Assembly: GCA_910587355.1 (NCBI GenBank)
Contig: CAJUKF010000064.1
Location: forward strand, 1-10,437
From: an uncultured Muribaculaceae bacterium
Lineage (GTDB): Bacteria; Bacteroidota; Bacteroidia; Bacteroidales; Muribaculaceae
Reading direction: 5' to 3'
Length of the DNA stretch: 10,437 nt
Shown here piece by piece: positions 1-6,466 of the stretch. Every line of letters begins with the position of its first letter. The first letter of the stretch is position 1. The position numbers were made by a program, and so were the translations under genes. The notes under the pieces were generated by a model, which saw only the letters and a program-made list of their open reading frames with translations, was not told the DNA's origin and searched no databases.

Positions 1-44
1 TTGATTTTTTATTCTGCCGGTGTAAAAATCTCATGATTTTTATC

Positions 45-52
45 TACATTTG
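45..52 (+). promoter_or_regulatory. Bacteroidetes -7 promoter element (TACATTTG) at rex
   Basis: TACATTTG matches the Bacteroidetes -7 consensus TAnnTTTG exactly. No good -33 TTTG is visible 19-21 bases upstream; the sequence there is GC-rich and reads around GGTGTA. If the element is used, transcription would start about 5-8 bases downstream, at or next to the ATG at 57, so the rex mRNA would have almost no leader. It also lies inside the possible N-terminal extension from the ATG at 33, which argues against that upstream start. Confidence 0.5.
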
Positions 53-56
53 CAAC

Positions 57-722
57 ATGAATGATAAAGCGACGACATCACGTACACCAGTCCTGCTTCC
101 CGAGCCGACCCTCAGGAGACTTCCATGGTATTTTGCCTATGTGTCGACGCTGCGCACGCCCGAAGTGGAATACATTTCCTCCACACGCATCGCCGAAGCC
201 CTTGACCTAGACCCCTCCCAGATAGCCAAGGATTTGTCATTTTTAGGCATCCGCGGCAAGACCCGCATCGGCTACCAGATAGAGGAGCTGCGGCACGCTC
301 TTAACGAGTACCTCGGTTTCGGACAGCGGCACAATGCCATTATGATGGGAACCGGCAGTCTCGGGGCAGCCCTTATCGCCGATTCAGGCCTTCAGCGTTA
401 CGGACTGAATATAGTTGCCGGTATAGACATCAATCCTGCACTGATAGGCACCAGCATAGGCGGTGTGGAGATTTATGCGCCCGACAGCATGGCATCGCTT
501 GTACAGAATCTTGCCATAAAAATCGGCATCATCGCCGTCCCCGTCGAAAGCGCACAGGAAGTAGCCGACCTCGCCGCCCGTTCGGGTATCAAGGCCATAT
601 GGAATTTCACTCCATCCCGCATACGTGTCCCAGAAGGAGTCGTTATTTCCAACACTTCCATATATTCTCATCTGGCAGTGATGTACAACCGCCTTTCCTC
701 TCTCAGCGACTCCGAACAATGA
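57..722 (+). CDS. rex: Redox-sensing transcriptional repressor Rex
   Basis: Rex is a homodimeric repressor that senses the NADH/NAD+ ratio: NADH binding releases it from DNA, which derepresses fermentation and respiration genes. The 221-residue product has the usual two-domain layout. An N-terminal winged helix (about residues 15-85) carries the signatures LRRLPWYFAYV, SSTRIAEAL and QIAKDLSFLG, followed by GKTRIGY. A Rossmann domain has the dinucleotide loop GTGSLG at residues 98-103. The C-terminal segment NTSIYSHLAVMYNRL matches the domain-swapped helix of the family. An ATG at 33 would add eight residues (MIFIYICN), but these overlap a promoter element and do not resemble the family, so I start at 57. 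The stop overlaps the next start (ATGA), which suggests translational coupling to the FAH-like gene and a place at the head of the porU-porV operon. I saw no clear Rex operator palindrome upstream. Family assignment is very secure. Confidence 0.95.
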   Translation: MNDKATTSRTPVLLPEPTLRRLPWYFAYVSTLRTPEVEYISSTRIAEALDLDPSQIAKDLSFLGIRGKTRIGYQIEELRHALNEYLGFGQRHNAIMMGTGSLGAALIADSGLQRYGLNIVAGIDINPALIGTSIGGVEIYAPDSMASLVQNLAIKIGIIAVPVESAQEVADLAARSGIKAIWNFTPSRIRVPEGVVISNTSIYSHLAVMYNRLSSLSDSEQ

Positions 723-1297
723 AAATACTCACTGTCGGCGGATTCGCTCTGAACAAACCATTCGCCACCTTAGGAGCCGATTCAGCATTGCTTCGCGAAG
801 GAGAGCCGCTCTTCGTTCCCGACAACGATATCCCATACCACAGCCTCATAATGCCGGCAATACGCATCAGCCGTCTCGGCACCGCAATAAGCGAACGCCA
901 TGCCGCCGCATATTGCGATTCGGTGAGTGCGTTTCATGTCCTTGCTCCGGCTGCAGAGAGACAATGCGTGAACGGCATACCCACAGGAGCCATGGACCGC
1001 ACATTCGCCCCCGGACACTGGTCTCCTTTTGATGCTTCTGCCGCGCAGTCGTATCTGCTCAACACGTCAAAATCTCCTATCGGCGGCAACATTAGCGCGG
1101 AAGCAAGCATTGAATTCACTGCGCAGAGTCTAAACGTAGCAAAAATCATTGCGTGGCTCTCAGGCTCAATGACATTCAAGACCGGCGACATAATACTCTT
1201 TGCCGACTACGGTGCCTGTCTTGGAGCCGTAACAATAAATACCATGATAAGCGCGGATTTGAACGGTGTCCCGACACTCAATTTCCGCATCAAGTAA
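719..1297 (+). CDS. FAH-fold protein, probably catalytically degenerate
   Basis: The 192-residue product resembles the fumarylacetoacetate hydrolase (FAH) family common in Bacteroidetes, usually about 200 residues. Similarity covers the whole length: DSALLREGEPLFVPD (21-35), IRISRLG (48-54), an AxxYxD segment (63-67), a late LSGSMTFKTGDIIL stretch and the C-terminal end LNFRIK. The residues the family uses for chemistry look lost. The metal-binding ExE that should precede the IRISRLG segment reads L43-I44-M45. The downstream Asp ligand aligns with V74. The TGTPxG motif after GD is replaced by FADYGACLG. I therefore infer a pseudoenzyme with a structural, binding or lost function; the alignment was made from memory. 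The start at 719 is chosen because ATGA overlaps the rex stop and gives a family-like N-terminus; an in-frame ATG at 599 lies inside rex. porU follows after 18 bases. The reading frame is intact, so I do not call it a pseudogene. Confidence 0.75.
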   Translation: MKILTVGGFALNKPFATLGADSALLREGEPLFVPDNDIPYHSLIMPAIRISRLGTAISERHAAAYCDSVSAFHVLAPAAERQCVNGIPTGAMDRTFAPGHWSPFDASAAQSYLLNTSKSPIGGNISAEASIEFTAQSLNVAKIIAWLSGSMTFKTGDIILFADYGACLGAVTINTMISADLNGVPTLNFRIK

Positions 1298-1315
1298 GCC
1301 TCTCTACTTCACGAA

Positions 1316-4300
1316 ATGGCAATACGTTTTTTTCATACTCTCCTGCTCTCGGTATTTCTCGCCTCAACAGTCACAGCCGCCGACACCATTCCTCACTCGC
1401 CTCTGGCATCCGGGAAGTGGGTGAAAATCAGTGCCGACACATCGGGCATTTACCAGATTAGCGCCGAAGAACTCAAGTCATGGGGTTTTGAATCCGCCGA
1501 TAAAATCAGCGTATACGGCTGCGGCGCCGTAGCAGCCTCAAGCCACACCGACATCCAGTCAGATGGGTTCTGCAGAGCCGCATCGACAGTAACCGGCGAC
1601 GGCCGTCTCCTTTTTTATGCCGAAGGCCCCGTACGTACAGGCATCAATCCGGCCAACTCTTCAGCAATAAGCTACACCCGGAGCGCATATGATACCAAAT
1701 CATTTTACTTCATTACCGATTCGAAGTCCCCGGCAGAAATTCCAGTCCGGAAATTCTCGCCTTCTGCCGAAAGTATAAACTGGCATTATGCAATCGAACT
1801 GATTGAAAACGAAGTTCAGAACTACGGCAAAGGCGGCATTTTCTTCCATGACCGTCCTCTCGCCGCAGGCCAGCACACCGACTTCACTTATTCAGTACGC
1901 GATTTTTACAGCGCACCGGATGCCCCTCTTTGTATTTTCAAACTGGAGGCTGCAGCAAAGACTCCCAACTCGCTGAACATACCCATCGCCTCTCCCGAAA
2001 TCATAGAGCGCCTTTCATCCTCAACAAATCTGCATATACCGTCGAGTTCGGCCTCCAACAGGCTGTACATGCCATCATCCAACGGCATGGTGAATTTCAG
2101 GCCAGGAAACTTCGACGGCAATCTGCTTACATTCAGCATCGACATCCCGTCTACATTCAGCGGCTCATACTTTGCCGTAGACAAGGCATGGCTTAAATAT
2201 CCCCAGAAACTCATCTTTGACGGAGAAAACGATTTCTTCATTAATCTCAATGCATCCGATGCGCCACGGAATATAAGAATCCGCGGCCTCTCTGCCACCG
2301 ATAAAATATGGGACATCACCGACCCGGCGGCCGTCACCCAGCTTGAATTAACTGTCGATGGCAGCGACGCACTTGCCTCGCCTGCCTCGGAAACACCCCG
2401 CAGACTTGTGGTATTCAGCACCACCGCCCAGCATCCCGGCGTCAGTTACATCGGAGAAGTTCCCAACCAGTCGTTGCACTCGCTTCCAACTCCAGAACTG
2501 CTGATTGTATGCACCGACGCATGTCGCGAAAGTGCTGAAGAACTTGCTTTGATTCACCGTAGTCTGCAGGCAATGGATGTGGCAGTCGTCTCTCAGGAAG
2601 AAGTATTCAACGAATTCTCGTCCGGCGCACACCACCCGGGAGCCGTGCGCCGCTTCGCCAAAATGCTGTACGACCGCACACCGGGCAAACTGCGTTATCT
2701 GCTCCTATATGGAGCTGCCGACTACAGCCGCTGCACTCAGCGTACCGACGACTTCCTCGTCTGTTTCGAAACCGAGTCATACGACCAGGCACGCGATGCC
2801 ACAACCAATTATTGCTGTGACCAGTATTTCGGCATGCTCGGCGATGATTTCAGCATATCCTCCATCCACACCAAAGGCAATATGCTTATTGCCGTCGGGC
2901 GCATCCCTGTACTTGACATATCTCGCGCAAAAGCTGTCAACGAAAAAATACGAAAACGGCTCAGCGCCCCAATCACATCCCGCAAGTACCTGCAGTCTCT
3001 GTTTCTGAGCGATGCTGGCAACGACCACGCCCATATAGCACAGTCGTCAAAAGTCGCAAAGATTCTCTGCGAAATGAATCCCGCGGCAACAGCCATACGC
3101 GCCGACTCGGAGTTGTTCCCGTTGAGCAACAGCAGCAATACAGCCAAGGAATGCAAAACCCTGATGAACCGCGCACTGCAGAACGGAGTAGGATATTTCA
3201 CATATTGCGGCCACGGCGATGCCTCGGCACTGTCGACCAAACTATTCGACATAAACAGCGCCACGTCGGCCGAATACGGCGAGTATCCTTTCGCGATGCT
3301 TGCCACATGCGGCACTTTCCTGCTTGACCGTACTACAAACTCAATCACCGACCACATGATTTTCAATCAGGCGGGAGGCATGATTGGGGCTATTTCCTCA
3401 TGCCGCTCGGTGTATCTCGACCTCAACGGAGTACTCAACAACTCCGTAATGGAAGCATATGCCGGAGCCTCTTCCAACACATGCACAGGCGATGTTCTCA
3501 AAGACGCCCGCAGCATCATGCTGCGCAATAACAACGGTTCTCTGCCGGTCGAGCTCGGTCTGAATCTTATGTGCTACAATTTCTGCGGCGACCCGGCTAT
3601 TCCTCTCGGGGCTCCTGATTTCGGCATAACGATAACCGCCCTCAACGGGACGGATACAAGCACGGGGCCTCTACGTACTACGGCGCTCGCCAACGCTACC
3701 TTACGGGCCGTCATAACAACCCAATCGGGAGAAGTGCTCTCGAGTTTCAACGGCACAGCTCTCATTGACATTTATGATACTCCCCGAGTACTTGAAAATC
3801 TAAATGGTGGTTCTGACAGGGTTATTGCCGACGACGATATAGCAGCCACTTTTTCAGCTCCTGTAAAAAACGGTATCATCGAGACATCGTTCGCAGTACC
3901 GTCGCCTCGTGACAATGAAGGACTGCACCGCATAATAATCACTGCCACCGACCCGGCAAGCGGCCACCAGGCTGCCGGCCTGCTGAGCGGAATAACAATT
4001 GACAGTCAAAATGACGATTACTCGGCGGATGTCGACACCACGGCTCCGGTAATTGAAGAATTCTATCTCAACGACAGCAACTTCCGCACGAATGGTATCA
4101 CAGAGCCGGTTTTCACTGTTATAGCAGTTGTCCGGGATTCGGGTACTGGCATAGCCACCGATAACACCGGCATCGGCAATGTATCTCAGTTGCGAATTGA
4201 CGACAAGCCAATCCTGAATGCCATGGCAGCCCTGCAACCGGCCAACGACGGCAGATACACACTCGAATACATGGCCGGTCCGCTTTCAGAAGGCAGGCAT

Positions 4301-4657
4301 TCGGTTACCCTCAAGGCCGTGAGCAACAGCGGCGAAAGTAATTCAGCCACCCTTGATTTCATTGTCGACAGTATGATGAAAGGCACTCTCACGGCCGATG
4401 CCACCGACCCGGTCCGCGAACCGGTGACTCTCAGCATCGTAACACAGCATACTGAAATGACGCGTTCCCGTATCACAATAGAAGCCGCTGATGGCTCTGT
4501 AGTCTATGTACACGAAGGCACTCCGTCTTTCATCTGGAACCTTACGGACCGAGACGGCAATTCCGTGCCCGACGGGCTATATCGTGTACGGGCTATCTTT
4601 ACAGCAGGCACGAACCACGGATACGCCTCTCCGCTCGAACTTATAGTGGTGAAATGA
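1316..4657 (+). CDS. porU: Type IX secretion system sortase PorU (gingipain-family)
   Basis: PorU is the outer-membrane sortase of the T9SS. It cleaves the C-terminal sorting domain of secreted cargo and, in Porphyromonas, attaches the protein to A-LPS. The 1113-residue length is close to the roughly 1150 of the Porphyromonas protein. A type I signal peptide spans about residues 1-21 (cleavage near TVTA/AD). The N-terminal region has the typical WVKISADTSGIYQISAEEL block. The C25 (gingipain) peptidase domain spans about 390-770, with the catalytic dyad visible as His633 in CGHGD and Cys665 in LATCGTF, and it ends in GDPAIPL. Several beta-sandwich regions follow, and the last about 90 residues resemble the FlgD-like, sorting-domain fold (WNLTDRDGNSVPDGLYRV). 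It lies between the FAH-like gene and porV, its functional partner. The dyad is complete, so I expect an active enzyme. Assignment is strong from the dyad, length and the porV neighbour. Confidence 0.93.
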   Translation: MAIRFFHTLLLSVFLASTVTAADTIPHSPLASGKWVKISADTSGIYQISAEELKSWGFESADKISVYGCGAVAASSHTDIQSDGFCRAASTVTGDGRLLFYAEGPVRTGINPANSSAISYTRSAYDTKSFYFITDSKSPAEIPVRKFSPSAESINWHYAIELIENEVQNYGKGGIFFHDRPLAAGQHTDFTYSVRDFYSAPDAPLCIFKLEAAAKTPNSLNIPIASPEIIERLSSSTNLHIPSSSASNRLYMPSSNGMVNFRPGNFDGNLLTFSIDIPSTFSGSYFAVDKAWLKYPQKLIFDGENDFFINLNASDAPRNIRIRGLSATDKIWDITDPAAVTQLELTVDGSDALASPASETPRRLVVFSTTAQHPGVSYIGEVPNQSLHSLPTPELLIVCTDACRESAEELALIHRSLQAMDVAVVSQEEVFNEFSSGAHHPGAVRRFAKMLYDRTPGKLRYLLLYGAADYSRCTQRTDDFLVCFETESYDQARDATTNYCCDQYFGMLGDDFSISSIHTKGNMLIAVGRIPVLDISRAKAVNEKIRKRLSAPITSRKYLQSLFLSDAGNDHAHIAQSSKVAKILCEMNPAATAIRADSELFPLSNSSNTAKECKTLMNRALQNGVGYFTYCGHGDASALSTKLFDINSATSAEYGEYPFAMLATCGTFLLDRTTNSITDHMIFNQAGGMIGAISSCRSVYLDLNGVLNNSVMEAYAGASSNTCTGDVLKDARSIMLRNNNGSLPVELGLNLMCYNFCGDPAIPLGAPDFGITITALNGTDTSTGPLRTTALANATLRAVITTQSGEVLSSFNGTALIDIYDTPRVLENLNGGSDRVIADDDIAATFSAPVKNGIIETSFAVPSPRDNEGLHRIIITATDPASGHQAAGLLSGITIDSQNDDYSADVDTTAPVIEEFYLNDSNFRTNGITEPVFTVIAVVRDSGTGIATDNTGIGNVSQLRIDDKPILNAMAALQPANDGRYTLEYMAGPLSEGRHSVTLKAVSNSGESNSATLDFIVDSMMKGTLTADATDPVREPVTLSIVTQHTEMTRSRITIEAADGSVVYVHEGTPSFIWNLTDRDGNSVPDGLYRVRAIFTAGTNHGYASPLELIVVK

Positions 4658-4672
4658 GCCCATATAAAAATT

Positions 4673-4704
4673 AAAATCCGCTGCCTCACAATAAAGCGGC
4701 TTTT
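4673..4704 (+). terminator. Hairpin with T-run in the porU-porV gap (weak terminator or attenuator)
   Basis: CCGCT (4678-4682) pairs with AGCGG (4695-4699) around a 12-base loop. Beyond a T/C mismatch, AAAA (4673-4676) can pair with TTTT (4701-4704). The shape is that of a weak intrinsic terminator, 16 bases past the porU stop and inside the longest gap of the operon. The short stem and large loop make it more likely a partial attenuator or an mRNA 3'-end protector than a full stop. No convincing new promoter is seen before porV. Confidence 0.4.
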
Positions 4705-4749
4705 AAGAAGTTATAAAGATAGGCTCTTTTTCAAAAAAGTAACACGACA

Positions 4750-5955
4750 ATGAAAATCACCTACCGCATTATCATATTTCTGCTCTGCCTCCCAGCCGCC
4801 CTTGCAGCGGCTGCGGATGGCAAGAACGATTTCAATCCTGTCGAGACCGGCGTTACGTCGCTCAGCATCGCTCCCGATGCCCGCGGCGCATCAATGGGCG
4901 ACCTCGGCGCAGCCACCGAGCCCGACGCTTACTCGCAGTTCTGGAATCCCTCGAAATACGCTTTCGCATACAGTCAGGCCGCTGTTTCGCTCAGCTATAC
5001 TCCCTGGCTCCGCAAACTCGTCAACGATATCTTCCTTGCCGACCTTTCTGGCTATTATAAAATCGGCAGTAACGACAATCAGGCTATATCGGCATCGCTG
5101 CGTTACTTCTCGCTCGGCGAAGTCACCACGTCGGTCAACGGCGGCACTGACATCGCCGGACAGACCCTTAATCCCTATGAAATGTCGGTCGATGTAGGTT
5201 ATTCACGCAAGCTATCAGAGAAATTCTCAATGGGCGTTGTATTCCGTTACATTTACTCCGCTCTCGGATTCTCCGAGTCGTATGCCGGCGACCAGAACAC
5301 AGGTGCATCGGCATTTGCAGCCGACATATCGGGATATTACACCACTTATCCCATTATAGGCCGCAACGAATGCCAGTGGTCATGGGGCTGGAATATATCG
5401 AATATCGGCTCGAAGGTCACATATGACGGCGGCGACAATCCCGCCTTCCTGCCCACAAACCTGAAACTCGGCACGATGTTCACCTTCCCTCTCGCCGATT
5501 ACCACACCCTCGCCATAGGACTCGACCTTAACAAACTGCTTGTGCCGACCCGTCCCCGACGCACCGATTTCGCAGACGGCATCGAAGGCGAGGAAGAGTA
5601 TCTCAACAAACTTCAGGACTGGAAGAACATGTCGTCAATCACGGGCATATTCAAGTCGTTCACCGACGCACCCGGCGGCGCAAAGGAAGAGCTTCGTGAA
5701 ATCAACTGGTCGCTCGGCGCCGAATACAGCTACAATCAGCAGTTCTTCCTCCGTGCCGGCTACTATTACGAGAACGCATTCAAGGGCAACCGTAAATACT
5801 TCGCCATGGGTGCCGGTTTCTCCCTCAATGTAGTGCGCCTCGACGCATCGTACATGCTCGCTACGGCACAGTCTTCGCCTCTCGACCAAACTCTCCGGTT
5901 CTCACTCACATTCGATATGGACGGTCTCCGCGACCTAATGGGAAAACGACGCTAA
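4750..5955 (+). CDS. porV: Type IX secretion system outer-membrane protein PorV
   Basis: PorV (also LptO) is a FadL-like outer-membrane beta-barrel that collects T9SS cargo from the translocon by its C-terminal domain and carries it to PorU for cleavage and surface attachment. The 401-residue product matches the family length (about 390). It starts with a clear signal peptide (about residues 1-19 or 22, ending LPAALAAAADG). The mature N-terminus has the diagnostic blocks VETGVTSLSIAPDARGASMGDLGAAT and SQFWNPSKYAFA, followed by SYTPWLRKLV. Alternating aromatic and polar strands and many Gly/Tyr residues fit a 14-strand barrel, and the last strand has TLRFSLTFDMD. It lies directly after porU, as in Porphyromonas. 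It has its own 92-base leader with a hairpin and an A-rich segment just before the start, so its level may be set apart from that of porU. The stop overlaps the ispF start. Confidence 0.95.
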   Translation: MKITYRIIIFLLCLPAALAAAADGKNDFNPVETGVTSLSIAPDARGASMGDLGAATEPDAYSQFWNPSKYAFAYSQAAVSLSYTPWLRKLVNDIFLADLSGYYKIGSNDNQAISASLRYFSLGEVTTSVNGGTDIAGQTLNPYEMSVDVGYSRKLSEKFSMGVVFRYIYSALGFSESYAGDQNTGASAFAADISGYYTTYPIIGRNECQWSWGWNISNIGSKVTYDGGDNPAFLPTNLKLGTMFTFPLADYHTLAIGLDLNKLLVPTRPRRTDFADGIEGEEEYLNKLQDWKNMSSITGIFKSFTDAPGGAKEELREINWSLGAEYSYNQQFFLRAGYYYENAFKGNRKYFAMGAGFSLNVVRLDASYMLATAQSSPLDQTLRFSLTFDMDGLRDLMGKRR

Positions 5956-6455
5956 TGGAATTCTTCCCTGACATCCGTACCGGCAACGGTTTCGACGTGC
6001 ACCGCCTGACCGAAGGGCGCCGCTGCATAATATGCGGTGTCGACATACCGTTCGACCGCGGACTCCTCGGCCACAGCGACGCCGATGTAGCCCTTCACGC
6101 CCTCAGTGACGCACTTCTCGGAGCAGCCGCCCTCGGCGACATAGGCAAGCATTTCCCCGACACCGACCCGCGTTGGGAGGGTGCCGATTCCCGCATGTTG
6201 CTCCGTGAGGTAGTGGCGATACTCGCACGCGAGGGATTTCGCCCCGGCAACGTTGACATCACAATCATTGCCCAGGCACCCAAAATGCTGCCGCATATAC
6301 CTCAGATGCGGGCCAACGTGGCCAAAGACCTCGGCATTCCGGTAGACCGCGTGAGTTTGAAAGCCACAACTACCGAGCGTCTCGGCTTCACGGGCCGTGC
6401 CGAAGGCATCGCTGCACAGGCTACAGCTCTGATTTTCGGCATCACACACGCCTGA
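5955..6455 (+). CDS. ispF: 2-C-methyl-D-erythritol 2,4-cyclodiphosphate synthase IspF
   Basis: IspF is the fifth enzyme of the MEP isoprenoid pathway. It cyclises 4-diphosphocytidyl-methylerythritol 2-phosphate to methylerythritol 2,4-cyclodiphosphate with release of CMP, as a cytoplasmic homotrimer. The 166-residue product has all hallmarks: GFDVH with zinc ligands D14 and H16, LLGHSDADVALH with zinc ligand H48, the DIGKHFPDTDP loop that covers the substrate, NVDITIIAQAPKM, and the C-terminal KATTTERLGFTGR that binds the cytidine/phosphate groups. The start codon shares one base with the porV stop (TAATG), so translation is probably coupled. It begins a few residues longer than the E. coli enzyme (EFFPD before RTGNGFDVH), which is harmless. 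From memory, porU-porV-ispF order is also found in Porphyromonas gingivalis, so this is likely an old arrangement. No functional link with secretion is known to me. Confidence 0.98.
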   Translation: MEFFPDIRTGNGFDVHRLTEGRRCIICGVDIPFDRGLLGHSDADVALHALSDALLGAAALGDIGKHFPDTDPRWEGADSRMLLREVVAILAREGFRPGNVDITIIAQAPKMLPHIPQMRANVAKDLGIPVDRVSLKATTTERLGFTGRAEGIAAQATALIFGITHA

Positions 6456-6466
6456 TTATTAAAACC

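Noticed and set aside
33..56. Upstream ATG that would lengthen Rex by eight residues
   Set aside because: The added residues MIFIYICN do not fit the family and are encoded by a promoter element.
599..718. Long start for the FAH-like protein inside rex
   Set aside because: The extra 40 residues lie wholly within rex in another frame and have no family likeness; the ATGA start at 719 fits.
1906..2424. 172-codon open frame on the minus strand
   Set aside because: It is antisense to porU, which is clearly coding; no recognisable protein features.
4726..4739. CTTTTTCAAAAAAG hairpin before porV
   Set aside because: The loop would be two bases and the stem nearly all A-T, so it is unlikely to be a stable structure; more likely an A-rich ribosome-entry region.
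5952..6449. 165-codon open frame on the minus strand
   Set aside because: Exact antisense of ispF; an effect of codon use in the GC-rich gene.
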